A stretch of DNA of 64,000 nucleotides. Origin: Ptychodera flava (Eukaryota; Hemichordata; Enteropneusta; Ptychoderidae). This document shows positions 22,316-34,699 of this stretch, piece by piece (position 1 is the stretch's first letter; each line of letters opens with the position of its first letter). Below the pieces are notes generated by a model, which ran no database searches, had not been told where the DNA came from, and saw nothing but the letters and a program-made list of their open reading frames with translations. The position numbers and the translations under genes were made by a program. The stretch lies in contig NC_091945.1 of assembly GCF_041260155.1 (NCBI RefSeq), positions 27,516,796 through 27,580,795 of the forward strand, read 5' to 3'.

Positions 22316-25082
22316 TCCCGGAGGTTTAACTTAATAAAGCTATTGAGGTTCTGAAGAAAACCTGATTGTTATCACAATGAAGATCGGGTCCAGTATTCTT
22401 CAGGTACGTGTACTTGATACACATGGTTAGATACACCGTCTCGAAGCAAATTAACGTTGCACCGAAGTACCTTACAGGCATCCCCACTTTTAACCAATTT
22501 AAAAGTTTCACTCATGTCTCAACCTTTGACCCTGTTGCTCTCTATAGAGGTGAAACTCTGCCATAGATGTCGCATCAGAATTCGGGATAAAAACTCACCA
22601 CAGAATCAACAAACACTTGAACAAAATAATGGAGGACTGAAAGTGATTAGCGATGAAATGGATTATAGATTTATATTAATGAGTGACATGAATATATGAA
22701 TGAATTAATGAATCAATGAATGAGTGATTAGTGAGTGAGTGAGAGGACGAGTGGGTAGGTGCGTGGAGAATGAATGAATGGATGAGAGTTAACAAGACTT
22801 AGGTAAAAAAATAAGATTGATCATTTCTGAGAGTTCCAATGACAAAGGTAGCCCCACTGATCTTATGTGTCTGTCGGTGTATTGGGGAAGTAAAACGCAG
22901 TACCAGGGTTTTATGTCAATCTTTGAACGGCAGCCCTACAGCCTATTAACCGTCTCGCCCACTGACTGATTTCTTAGAACTCTATACAAACCAAGCAGCG
23001 CTGCAACGAGGCTGCACTTCCGGAGCAGCCGGTACGACATGGAGGTTCATACAGATGTCACTGCTCGATTTGTCTGAACGACTGTGTATAAACAATTTGA
23101 TTTCATTAGAGTTTTCTTAACGTACGGTCGTTCAACTTTTATCGTGAGCCGAGCTTACAAGACGTCTTCAAGGAAAGCCCTTCGTATACGCGTTGCGCCG
23201 CTCGATGACGTCAATTGGCATGAATTGGCTGGAATTCGTAAATAATGAAGATCACGCAACTATGCGGAAATGCGTGTTCGGCGTCTGATATACATGAAAA
23301 CAGATTTATTAATTTGGAACATTTACTAGATCAGGCACGCCTCTGAAAACGACCCATTCAAATCAGAGCTGCCGTTACCAAAGGGGATTCTGATATCACT
23401 TTGAGCAGGGCATCTTTGACTTGGTAAAATGAAGATATGGTATTTTCATCTGTGTTGAAGCCAGATGCCAGAGAAAACACGACTTTTTAAATAAACGTTT
23501 TTACCAGCAAATACATCAACAACTCAGTGCGACTGAATGGTAGATTCGAGTGGAGATACTCTATCGACCTAACGTTTACTTTCATGCTAAATAGAAACGC
23601 AACAATATGACACCATTATCTAGGCTCAGAAATACTGAAAAAGCTGAAAGAGGAATAAGTCGCCCCCGAAGCAATGTTCGGTAACTCCATCCACTAATAG
23701 ATTTTACGGGATGCGTGAAGACGTTTCGGCGTGAAATATTGGAAAACGACCCTGGGCGACTAGTGGTAAAATTTAAGCTGTACCATTAACATGAAAAGAC
23801 TCTCTTTACAAAACGAATAATCGCCTACCGCAGAGGATGGTATGTTGGATATACGTATATGAAAACTTTAAAGGACACAATAAAGCTGTCTTTATTTTTG
23901 TTCTAAAAAATAAGTACATGTATTTTCTTCTTATTCTGACTTAAGTATTGTAGAATAGAAAGTATAAGTCTTGCAAACACAGTGCGTGCTGTTTAGCGTG
24001 CCATGCTCAAGATCGTTCATATCTTGTCCTGTACCGCCGGGATACGTTGGTGCCAGTGGGGACCAAAGTTCGGTCGTTGACAATAACATGAATTAAACGC
24101 CCAGCATTTCGACATTGTTTAGGAACTGGAACAAGTACGCGTATTTTTACAAACAGAACGAAAATTATGATTATTTAGCCAAGATTACCTTAATAAACAG
24201 AACTTTGATTAGAAACGGCAAAATAGTGCTATAACGTAGCTAATATATTGATGGAAGCTGTACTATAAATGTAAATTCAAACATTTCTGACATGTTTAGA
24301 CATTAAACTAAGTCATCACTGCTGATTGCTCATAAGATAGAGAAGGGAAACCTTGTTTTTGAAAAAGGGATGGTGCGGTTCTCGCGAGAAGAAGATCAAA
24401 CATCACTTTCCTCATGAATCACACGAGAGTTGGTCGTAATGTGCGTCTTTACCGGTGTACATTGTCGAACTCTCCTATCTGTCTGTCTGTTCAGCTAACT
24501 TTGCCCGCTTGCCAATCAGACATATCGCAATTTCAAAAAAGAAGCAGATTCCGTGTTGCAGCAGGAGAGTACGTTGACTTACATCTAAATAAGGAAGTAA
24601 TTAAATTTTTTCGCTTTACGTCCATTGGAGTCGGATTAGTGACCTTAGCAACACGACGTAACATAACATTTGTTGTGTAGGTCCACCATATTTACAATAG
24701 AAAATTGATTTCACTAAGTTTTATTTGCGAAGATTAAGGCAATTACGTATACAGTATCCCAATTTGAAAATGTAGTCAATGTATGTTATGCGTGTTTGCA
24801 CCGTAAGTTTGAACAGATAATGAGATTAATAATCGTAATAATATTATTATCCTCATAAAATATTATGCACGTTCATTTATCTTCACGTAGACCCACAGAC
24901 AAAATGTGAAATAAAAATGATATAGTTTTCATTATATTCTATAGTTGTGTTTTGATTGACACTTTTGTTTTCTCTGACATCATGTCCACAAATTTACAAT
25001 TTCTGTAAATATTATTGGTGGCGTGACTTACCGTGACTCAAAACCGCAAATATCGTTCAATACTCTCAATTCCATCTAGCAA
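22316..25082. other. no gene recognised; short GAAT/GAGT repeat
   Basis: Degenerate tandem GAAT, GAGT and ATGA tetramers occupy about 22680-22790. A plus-strand open frame at 24414-24680 (88 codons) has no recognisable family. The rest is unique DNA. Confidence 0.35.
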
Positions 25083-25152
25083 TTGTGGCGCCGATGTCTT
25101 TTAGTCTGTCTGTCCATATACCCTCGAGAAAAACCTTTCTCGAGGGTCTATG

Positions 25153-25190
<38 letters not shown>

Positions 25191-26293
25191 GTGAATGTCT
25201 GTATAATAATATGTCTATCTGTCTATAGGCACGATATCTCAAGATCTGCTGATCCGATTTTAATCAATCTTGGTACACATATTTTCATAGAGGATGGCAA
25301 GAACCAATTAGATTTTGATGTGTTTGGTAATTAATAAGTTCAATACAAATGAATACACATATAGAATGGCTACACAAAATTTGATGAAATTTGCTGCAAA
25401 TGTTGATCACACTACGATTTATCAGCCGTGAAATATAATGAGAATTAGTAGGAAAGTAAACTGCTAAGTTGCATATTTGATGAACTTTCATAATTAGAGA
25501 TGTATATCTACATTGACATTGCCAAAGTTGACGAACATGCTATGCACATTGAACGTACACTAGTATAGCAGTAATGAAAGAAGTCAGTGAGTTGAATATT
25601 TTACACTAGATAGTTACTAATATGCATCTTTAACCAACCTTCTTAATTAGGGACATAGTTTAGAAGGACCTAATGAACGTTGATAAAATTTGCTATGTAT
25701 TTTGATGACAGAAATCAGTAATTCGCATATTTAATGACGTGTACCGATTACTAAAATTCAACTGGAAAGACTTGGCCAAAGTAAATGAAACTTGCTATCG
25801 ATATTGATGACACACTGTTATTGTATTAGTTAAAGATATTTTACATGTTCATGTTAATTGATGATTTGCATATTTAATGAATTTTTCAAATCAGTGAATA
25901 CTGGAGGAACTTGACCAAAGTCGATGAAAGTGCCATTTATACTGATGATAAATTACGTAATAGTAGTGAATTTTACATTTTCGCATGAGATAATTAATAA
26001 TTTGCGTATTTTAATGAGCTTTTGCAGTTTGGCACATGTGGTAAAGCTTGAACACTTAACCAAAGACAATATCATTTGCTACAGAAAGTGATGATTTGAT
26101 AACAGCAGTGACAAAAATATAGGTTTTTATTTAAGCTAACAGACTAATAATTTATACACTAAAGGATTTCTGGAATTAATGTATGATGAATATTGTTCCT
26201 GATATCGATCGTAACAATTCGAAAGAAGCTGCAAACTTGTGGCAGTAATGTTAGGGAAAACGTTTCAATTCACAGACAACTGCGGTATATACT
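25083..26293 (+). repeat. composite repeat, copy 1: CTGT head, internal units, tail
   Basis: The head has an 11-bp hairpin (CCCTCGAGAAA / TTTCTCGAGGG, 25121-25146), a CTGT microsatellite (25150-25225) and ATATCTCAAGATCTGCTGAT. Several diverged units of about 100-150 bp follow, each carrying words like TTTGCATATTTAATGAA (near 25464, 25715, 25862, 25999) and GACCAAAGT.GATGAAA.TTGC. The tail is GCAAACTTGTGGCAGTAATG with CAATTCACAGACAA. The layout recurs at 26630-27822. Confidence 0.75.
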
Positions 26294-26629
26294 GAAACAC
26301 GGGAGCATGTTCAGTTCATGTCTGGTTCACTTATGTATATAGATGACTCCAAACATTTTAACTTGTAATTCTTCTGTCTTTTAATGCCATACCCCTTTTT
26401 AATTGGAATGTTTACCCCTCAGAGCTGATTCATTGTCTGTCAAGCCTAAAAAGATTAATTCAGTTATTCATCATATAAACCTTCCCAACTACTAGTAATT
26501 ACCTTAAAGAACGAATTTTCGTAAAAGGAAAGGCAATCGTTAAAAGTGCAATAATTGCTTTGAAACGAAAAACACTTGCCAAAGCTATCAGACCATATCA
26601 GTAAGTTTAGCTTACCAACCTAGGCTAAC

Positions 26630-27822
26630 TGCCTGTCTTTTGATGCAATATCTCAAGAACGGCTATCGGATTAGAATCAAAAGTTGTAATTTAGATGTTA
26701 TCGGAGAATAGCAAGAGATACCTAGCTTTTGGTGGGCATGGCATACATATATACTAATTTGCTCAGTTACATGTCGTTATGTTAGATATTCTCAGAATAA
26801 AAGTGACATGAATCTTGTTAAAGATTTTGAGCTAAGAAACATACAAGAGATTTCAATGTCATTTGATAGTTTCAGGACAATGATATCGCTCATTTGTAAT
26901 GAACAAGACCAAAGTTGAAGAAACTTGCTATGTAAACTTAAAATGCAATGATATAACAGAAGGGAAAGTCATTTAGCATTTTCAAATCAGCTAATTTGTA
27001 ATTAGCATAATCAACAATCCTTCAAAGAGGAGGGATATGAAATTAGCAGGATCTGACTAAAGTTGTTAAAGCTTGCTAGGTATATTGACCATACGATATA
27101 GGAATAGTAATGAACGGCATTTAGTATTTTCATGTCAGGTAGGTAGAAATTTGCATATTTAAGCAACTTTTCCATTTAAAAATTATATTGAAGTGGAAAG
27201 ACTCGACCAAAGTTGATGAAAGTTGCTATGTACTATATCGAAGATAACAATAATAGTAACAGTATGGCTATTACTGTTACATATTACAGTAATAGCCATT
27301 GAGCGCTTTCATGTCCGTTGATTGATAATCAGCATATTTTATGAATTTTCAAATTAAGCATATAAAACTTAATTGACTTGACAGTACACAATTAATCTTC
27401 TTACATATGTGATGACACAGATGTGATAGAAGTGGATGAAAGTTAGCAGTTTCATTATAGCATGATTGCTAATTTACATATTAATGATACATAAGATCGA
27501 CTCCATCAAAGATGATCGCATCGAATTTGCAGAAAAAGTAAGTATTTCTCATAATAACATACAAGTTAACTGAAGATATACTGCAGTTTCATGTGAAATA
27601 ATTTGTAATTTGCATATTAAATGAACTTTGAATTTTGCTTCAATCTGTGATATGTCGGTATTGTTGAATTTTCTGGTGATTGTGATCATAACAAAGCATT
27701 TGCATATTGAAAGACATTGCTGCAGTTTCATGTCGGTTTGTCACTAATCAAATTCAAAGCATTTGCAAACTTGGGGAAGTAATGCCAGAGGACGGTGTCA
27801 ATTGCACAGACAAATGTATAAC
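26630..27822 (+). repeat. composite repeat, copy 2
   Basis: Opens with CTGCCTGTCTTTTGATGCAA and ATATCTCAAGAACGGCTATC, the counterpart of copy 1's head. It continues with units carrying GACCAAAGTTGAAGAAACTT, ACTCGACCAAAGTTGATGAA and AATTTGCATATTTAAGCAAC. It closes with GCAAACTTGGGGAAGTAATG and CAATTGCACAGACAA. A 14-bp perfect inverted repeat (ATGGCTATTACTGT, 27264-27277 with 27286-27299) lies inside. Unit-to-unit divergence is high, so the array is old. Confidence 0.7.
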
Positions 27823-28409
27823 ATTTTCAGTTTCAGTTTCAGTTTAATTTTGAGCATTTTCAATCCATGCCTCTCGATTAGCTAGTCGTAGACATGGGAC
27901 TAATAAGAGAAACCCTTGCAAGAGGTTAGCCGCTTTATCCCTGACCATTGATGTTCAAGTTGACCGTCCCTTTTTCATTAAGCCCTCTAGGATGAAAGAA
28001 AATGGGCTTCATGAGAAGACATCACCAAAAAACAAACAAACAAAACTAAACAAACAAACTGACTCTCAACTGAACAAACCCAGAGCCTAGCACAAAGTGC
28101 AGTTGGCACACCGTTGTTACCCCGATTAAAGTTGTATTACGTAAATCACAAGTTTGCCTCACGATCAGTTTCTCATGTATATTTCCTCATCTATCAAGTC
28201 AATTTGACGCTTTTTTTTTGGCCAAAACAACAATCACAATTATATCTGTCAACGTTTATAAGGATTTATGAGCTGAACTCCCGGAAAAATGACAAGGACA
28301 AGACTTAAGGTTTGGATTTTGATTTAATCTATGCGAATAATCAGCGAGACAAGTAAACAAGATTTTATTAATCTCTTAATTTTAGCAAATTAAATATTTT
28401 CATTTACAG
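27823..28409. other. no gene recognised; short CAGTTT repeat
   Basis: Four CAGTTT hexamers near 27826-27846 follow the tail of the composite repeat. Short runs of AAAC occur near 28030-28060. No gene is supported. Confidence 0.35.
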
Positions 28410-28663
28410 ATTTGGCCTCTTTCGAGAAGCCACATAATGCTGTTATCGTTCAATTTGCCACGCAGACCTCTTTTCGTACAAACCTTGTACATCCAATTAT
28501 TTTGACGTATAATTGGGAAATACATGGTACATGTGAAATCACTGCGCGTGTAACCGAAATCTACAAACCTAAAGAATTGTACAAAGCAGTCTTATACTTT
28601 GTTGACGTGGGAAGGTTTGGTTCTACAATATTTTATGGCACCACTTTGATGGGATATATCTAA
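28410..28663 (+). CDS. candidate terminal exon, unknown protein
   Basis: A good acceptor (ATATTTTCATTTACAG) ends at 28409. Open frame then runs 84 codons to a TAA at 28661-28663, with words HNAVIVQFATQTSFRTNL, TYNWEIHGTCEITARVTEIY and GRFGSTIFYGTTLMGYI. The alternating hydrophobic pattern suggests a beta-rich domain. I do not recognise a family, and there is no AATAAA soon after the stop; a transposon begins 20 bp later. It may be a lone exon, a pseudogene fragment or a chance frame. Confidence rests only on the splice site and residue composition. Confidence 0.22.
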
Positions 28664-28705
28664 TTTTCTTGGAATGTGTATATTAAAGGGCTAGTAGCTG
28701 TCACC

Positions 28706-28885
28706 TTTAAAGGTATACTGTCACCTGTTCTAAATTTTGCCGCAGTTACAATGGAAAGAGAAAATCTAACCAATCACAGATTTTAAGCGGGTGGCCGCGT
28801 TTTAAGAACAGCGCTCTCACATTGTCATTTTGAATACCAAGGAACGCCCCGTTTACCATATATGGGCATATTTAGATTACAGGTG
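28706..28885 (-). mobile_element. MITE family B copy (reverse)
   Basis: Begins TTTAAAGGTATACTGTCACC, contains AAGCGGGTGGCCGCGTTTTA and CCAAGGAACGCCCCGTTTAC and ends near TTTAGATTACAGGTGG. This is the reverse complement of the 10206-10396 copy; the distal terminal repeat is degraded. Confidence 0.8.
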
Positions 28886-29025
28886 GGGGTGGGGTCACCT
28901 TAGTAGAGAAACAAATTACCCGATTTTTAGAGAAATTTGAAATTCAAAAGTGTTAGGCAAAAATATATCTTAAAAAGTTTGTTTGAGAGTAGGAGTATCT
29001 GTTCCCGAGGCACATTCTATGTCGG
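28886..29025 (-). mobile_element. MITE family A fragment
   Basis: TAGTAGAGAAACAAATTACC, AAATTTGAAATTCAAAAGTG and TATCTGTTCCCGAGGCACAT are the distal half of a reverse-orientation family A copy. It joins the family B copy directly. Confidence 0.6.
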
Positions 29026-29211
29026 TTTCTTGTTCTATTGCCAAAATATTGATATACACAGTATTCTACTCGTCAACTAAGTCTGTACCTGCATTACTAT
29101 TGTTGGGTGAATTCTAGTTCCGGACGAGAATTCAAACGTAAACAATAACTACATTTCACTCGAATCGGCGCTGTGTTGACAATCTAAATGTGAGGTGTTT
29201 CTACGTGCTTC

Positions 29212-29225
29212 GGGGGGGGGGGGGG
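29212..29225 (+). repeat. G14 homopolymer
   Basis: Fourteen consecutive G, inside the family C element. Confidence 0.95.
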
Positions 29226-29306
29226 CAGAAAAAGCAATTATTGTAGTTGACGTTAAGTACAAAAATATGATAAAAAATCATCAAAAGTTACAGCTGCTGG
29301 TCCTTT

Positions 29307-32300
29307 AATATGCAATCCTACGATTACAGGGTAAAGTTCCAATTTCTGACATTTAGTTAGCATTATTGTTGTGTCTGTATACTTAGGCAGTTTTCTGTGC
29401 CACTCTTAAAGCAAATTCATCCCAAGTGCCCTCATTAGAATCGTCCAGGTGACCTCATTTGGCATCAATGAAAAATAAATATTACTACCTTTCTGTGAAC
29501 GTAGCTAGCTTATACGGTCCTTCATGAACTTGATTTTGATTAAAATTATAGATCATTGTCTGTGTCCCAATGGAAAGTGATTAACATGGCATGCTCGCTG
29601 GCGAGTGAAAAGATACCGCATGGCAAAAAAAAAAGTTGAAAAACTAACGTCGTCGATTACAAATCTTTGGTTGCTGGCATCAGAGACAGTAGCTGCTTAA
29701 GTCAACTCTGATTACTAAGATCACGAAAATTATCGTAGCGACCATGACATTTGTAGGCATACACGATGAGACAGTTCTAGTGGTTCAGTGCGTCTTTGTT
29801 TTGTTGCGGTATTTTACTCCGTTTGTGGTTCCCCAGATGAGATCATACCCCTGAATGGTTGTTGACGTCTCGCACTTAGAAAGGTATACAGAGGTCACGA
29901 GCAAGGAAATGTCATCAGCATCTTCGTTTTCCATAGTTTTGTTTGTAGTGAAAAGGCAAAACTGAAGGTACCGACGAATTTATGTATGCTTGCCAGGGAA
30001 TTCGAACACAATTCGACGTGAGCAACTGTAACGAACACAGCTAAACGGCAGAGTGGACGATACCTGAGTAATACTAGGGTCTGTTCACTTTGCGCTGTAA
30101 TAATATGCATATGGCATTTGCGTCGTGCATATTAATTAATTATTTAACACGCGCGTGAAATTCCTCTTGTATTACAGAATACGTTGCTTTTGTGATAAAC
30201 ATATGGCACTTAGAGTATCCGACAGTGACAGTGACCTCTAGAAAATGAATAATGCGTAATATGTTGAAATAAATCCAATTCTGTGAACACGCGACTCATA
30301 CTCTCTGAATATTTGAAACACGACAGTAATCTTTGTAGCATCTGCCGGGGAATCGCATCACAAAAGGAATGTTATTATTCGATTTAAATGAAGGTTGTCA
30401 TCGCGTCTCATTGCTTTATCTCATTCTCAAATCACAAATTGCGATAGAAAGTTTATTGGCCTTGGTCTAGTTAATGCATGCACAGCGACCATATACAACA
30501 CTGCCTAAGCCAATGGCGAGATTTCGTGATAAGCAACTCAACAACACGGACAAAGAATCGTGCAATCTTCATCTTTATGCAAAATCTGATTATAGTAAGT
30601 CGATCTATGCTCTTTGAAGGCCACAATCCAAATATATGGCTAAATTCGAGGCCAAGGGATTGATAGCATTATTGAAAAAGGGTAATTTACTTTTTTGCAC
30701 TTACGTACGGTACAGACAGCATGTGACGGTAAGACATCGAGTGCATTAGACAGTTGATGTATCTACGACATTCAAGGCAAACCCAAGCCATTGACCTGTA
30801 TCGTGTTTGCTTTTATTAACGCTTTTCGTGCTAAGACTGGCATTTGCCATAATCACGGACAGTGCCTACTGTCTGCTTTGTAATCGAATTTTGAAATGCT
30901 TGTCACGTCCACGGTCTTGCGATAACCCTAATAATTGCGTTGCTTATCTCTGCCGCGTAAATAGCATATCGAAAATGTGTGGCCCACTTGGCGCGCGAAA
31001 AGTTCGATTTGTGTTCCCGATACTCATTTACATTGGACGAAGTTCACTACTCGGTCTCAGACTTGTTGCTTATTTTGATAACCTCTCGGACCGTTTTAAC
31101 AATGGCCGTCTGTACGCTTATGGAAACTTCATGACGGCCGTTACCCTGTCGTCATGCAACGGACCGACCATTAAGCAGTAGGTATTGCAAGAGTCGATCC
31201 CATGCAGTTAAGATATGCATATTGCATAGCTTAGAGATAAAAATGCAACCACAATTTTCGACCTTACTTTACATAGCCTTCAAACAGTGCTAGCAGCCAG
31301 GGTTCTGTTCACAAGCTTCCAAGGTCTACCAGTTGGCCCGTAAAATGGTAAACCTGTCACACATAGTAACACCTAACCTCCCCACGAAATAAAGTGGTTT
31401 GTTCTTCTGAATTGCACGTTACTGTCAAACTTAATTGACATTTTCTGATTTCCTGCTGGCTCTCATTTCAATCGGCTCAGACTTTTCAATTTTGTTCGCT
31501 TTTTTTCTTTCTTGACGCTCAGGGATTCAATAATTGTTTATTCTGTGTAGTAAGGGCGATTTTCAATACGTGTTATTACAGACAATCATCGCGCACAAAC
31601 TAGCGAATAAATATCAAATGTCTTTGAAATGTCTCGAATGAACTGTCAGGGTATTAATAAAAATCATCATAATATTTACCGTTGTCATCAATAACGCGGT
31701 TCTGGTGCGCATGTTTCCGCTTGCGCTCAGTTTAACTCTAGTATAACTGTTTCCGCTCGTCCGTTCTTGCTTTAGCAGTGCAAAGATCTCGCTCTAAGCC
31801 CCTTGCCGTTTATGATATGGCATCAAAATCTATCACAAAAGACGTGAGTTGTACTTCAGCTCAGCAGGCACGACAGTAAAACTCCGCAGCGAAATAATAA
31901 TTCAGCTCTTCCTTTGATTGCCCAAAAGCGGCACACGACAAAGACATAATCGCATATAGTGCGCTAGAATATCGCTCCCTTGATAAGCAAGTCGGACTAT
32001 CTACGTGACCGAAATGTGCAAATAAATCGAAAACACACATTGTGAACAAACTCGTTCGAACATTGAATATCTCAGAGAATTGATGATTAGTTTGCCAACC
32101 TAAACACATAGGATTGATCAAGGATTTTCTCTTCTCAAAAAGGACGAGATTTTATTTCCTATTCTTTGACTCGTCTTGATGTTGTTTGTAACAACACACT
32201 ATCATGATGCGTCCTTTGCATTTTTTCCATGCAATGATGTGCACGTAAATAAGTTTATCCTCATCGAAGTGAAGTGTAATTAAGACACCCCACTTTAAAA

Positions 32301-32640
32301 TGACACCTGCCGAGTTTTTTTATATCCTTAAACTGAAAGGGCGTACCGTGGCTGATAGTTGATTGTTGGCGACGCGCGGGCGACTCTTAAAACTACTTCC
32401 ACGCTGCTGATTTATTCGTGAGCGGTGCCGAAAAAGCAGTCTGTGTCGCTGTCGAGTTTCGAGTACTGCGTATCTTCCTTAGTACTGGAGTGTATTTGAT
32501 TGCTGGAGACACTGGCCTGCTCACGATCTGCAGAAAGGTCGCGCTCACTGCTGTAATACCCTTTCTTTCGTGGTCCTCAAGTAAGATAGCACCGATGTAG
32601 AACTTAGATGACTATTTGTACTGATATCAGAGATCACTCA
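29307..32640. other. no gene recognised upstream of the receptor exon
   Basis: About 3.3 kb of unique DNA. A 124-codon plus-strand frame at 30807-31181 (hydrophobic start, then Cys-rich) begins like a secreted protein, but the remainder matches nothing I know and no splice or poly(A) context supports it. GC rises from about 32400 toward the exon. Confidence 0.3.
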
Positions 32641-32716
32641 GAGAACGCGAACACCACTTTCGATCCAATGACCCTTCCGCACTGCGCAGACTCAGTGAGG
32701 TTCTCTTGATATTGCA

Positions 32717-32723
32717 TATAAAG
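32717..32723 (+). promoter_or_regulatory. possible TATA box of the receptor gene
   Basis: TATAAAG lies 62 bp before the putative start codon at 32785, so a transcription start near 32745-32750 and a short 5' UTR would fit. This is positional inference; no initiator was identified. Confidence 0.3.
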
Positions 32724-32784
32724 CACAAGCCGTCTGCCGTCTTTCCTAATACTACGAGTAAGCCATGTGTATGTGTAAACAACG

Positions 32785-33466
32785 ATGCGGATTTTCTGGT
32801 TGCTGTGTTTTTGTTTCCGACTGACGGTTGGGAGAGAGATCCACCTCGGCTTGCTTCTTCCGTGGGACGGTTTCTGGCCGGTCGGAAAACACGCTGCCGG
32901 CGCTGCGTCAGTAGCTGTGGACTCCGTCAACGAAGACGACCGTTTCTCTGCCATTCGTGAGGGCGGACACAATTTGACTTTGAGCTGGCGGGACGACAAA
33001 TGTGAAGTCGGAACCGGCCTTTCTCAACTAGTTGATTTATGGAATCTTCAATATGACAAAAATCCCATTGATGCCTTCATAGGACCCGGATGTAGCATCC
33101 TGTGCGAGCCAGGGGCACAGCTAGCGGCGCAATGGGACACACCGATGGTGTCGTGGGGTTGTGCAAGCAGTGCCCTATCCAATAAAGCTATATATCCAAC
33201 TTTCGCCCGGACGGTCGGGCCGCTAACCAGAACGGCCGGTTTCTTGGTGCAGATCTTTCGTCATTTCGGATGGAGCCGTGTAGCGATCATCTCGTCGTCC
33301 GAACACTTTTGGGAGCTCACCGCTGAAACCATGAGAAAAAATTTTCTTGCGAGCGATATCGAAGTGCCCGAGTTCCATGTTTTTTACTCGACAAGGGACA
33401 ACGGCCGCATCGATGACGCGAAAACTGGTTATCAAGCACTGGAGGAAGCGAAAGAAACTTGTCGTG
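32785..33466 (+). CDS. receptor guanylyl cyclase / natriuretic peptide receptor-like, first exon
   Basis: Encodes 227 residues plus one base. The ATG at 32785 has A at -3 and is followed by a short signal peptide (MRIFWLLCFCFRLTVG). Then comes an ANF-receptor (periplasmic-binding-like) ligand domain: IHLGLLLPWDGFWPVGKHAA (about 19-38), N-glycosylation site N63, Cys73, the family hallmark FIGPGCSILC (98-107), AQWDTPMVSWGC (115-126), YPTFARTVGP (137-146) and HFGWSRVAIIS (160-170). Known members bind peptide ligands outside the cell and make cGMP inside. The frame stops at a consensus donor, GTAAGT at 33467, phase 1 (after one base of a Gly codon). The transmembrane, kinase-homology and cyclase parts must be on later exons, which I did not find in the remaining 30 kb. 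It could be a cyclase-less clearance-type receptor or a lone duplicated exon. Confidence 0.88.
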
Positions 33467-33472
33467 GTAAGT
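33467..33472 (+). other. 5' splice donor of the receptor exon
   Basis: CGTG|GTAAGT matches the animal U1 consensus; the exon frame hits a stop three bases into the intron (TAA at 33472-33474). Confidence 0.8.
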
Positions 33473-34699
33473 AAATTTTTCCCGCCAAAAATTTGTTCAA
33501 CTTCCACACTCAGAACACTGCACTGGACACCGAACGAGCACCTCATATAGGAGATATAATGCCCTCTTCCGTCGCTGACATATTATATTCCTTTTTAATC
33601 GAATTCTTTTTTTGGCTGTGCAATATATAGGCCTATAGCCACAGTCTACTATGCTGAAGTACGGAAATACGATACAAGAATAACTGAACACACATATGCA
33701 TGCATGATCGTGAATACCGATAAAAGACGAACGGGCTTCGCAAGCCATGTAATTTGCAACTTGTTATCGTCAGAAAAGACCTGAAACCGAAAACCGTTCC
33801 AGTTTCGATGGTTGTAAGTTTATTAACAACTGCCATTGTGCGTTGCATACTCCCTCGATCATTCACATTTTTATGGCAACTGCCCGTGCTTGGTCCTAAT
33901 TTACTTGACCTTCCTGTCATCACTGTTCATAATTCAATTCGTCTGGCTTGTCATTTTTGTTTTTAAGATCTAGCCCGCCGTGACCTTTGTCGTCATCTGG
34001 TGCGATAACTCGATCCACCGGACGACATTTTGGGTCTCAAACGTCAAGCTGCACGCTTGCTTTCCCCATGTAACGTCCGACTAACGTACACGATATCCAG
34101 CATGGCTTGACACGCTACAGTGTGTATCGCGTAAGCCTTTGACTATTATATCTCTCAAGAAAGTACACTCCAACAAAAAAAAAAAAAAAAAAAAGACAAC
34201 ATAGCCTGAATACTTTGTATGCTAAGCTTGTACTGGGTATACTTCATTGAATGTCTCAACGATTCCGAGCCGTGCCGTTGTCTGTTTAAAGTACTATCGC
34301 TCCACAGAAACCGCGGAAATTGCAACGAAGCGTTTTTTTCCCTTAAGCTTTAGATTATGTGGCATCAAAAGTTCATTCAGGTCGTGAGGTTTATTTGGCA
34401 AATCGTCAATTAAAATATTTTAACAAGCCGCGCGATACGAATTATCTCTGAACACATTCCCACGCGGACCAGATCGTGGCTAATGCGTTCTCTAACGGTA
34501 TGCACCGCGAATTTCACCCGTACGATGTGTTTCCGACATCCATCATAGTTTTATCGTCCCATATCGGAGTTTTTAACCGCTGAGATATTCTGAGTACTGC
34601 ACATGTGCAAGCAAGCATGAAGATATTTAAAACACAACTGTCAAAACATCATGTACTGTAATCTTGCGACTCATCTGACATCTATGGTATTCTCTGGAT
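33473..34699. other. intron; no exon recognised
   Basis: Presumed first intron of the receptor gene. It contains an A20 run (34175-34194). Open frames near 33497-33966 show no ANF-receptor resemblance. Confidence 0.4.

Larger units (their letters stand above)
28685..29306. mobile_element. MITE family C element with two nested insertions
   Basis: Left terminus TTAAAGGGCTAGTAGCTGT and right terminus ACAGCTGCTGGTCCTTTAA are inverted repeats about 620 bp apart, both flanked by TA. Between them lie a family B MITE (28706-28885) and a family A fragment (to 29025), so the original element was much shorter. Confidence 0.7.

Noticed and set aside
25150..25225. CRISPR-like regular spacing in the CTGT region and in the 25-28 kb units
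   Set aside because: The repeats are microsatellite or diverged tandem units in a eukaryotic genome, with no unique equal-length spacers and no cas genes.
30807..31181. 124-codon frame with hydrophobic start and several Cys
   Set aside because: No recognisable family, no splice or poly(A) support; kept only as a note.
32634..32999. 121-codon minus-strand frame opposite the receptor exon
   Set aside because: Shadow of the receptor exon; the plus strand has the signal peptide, family motifs and donor.
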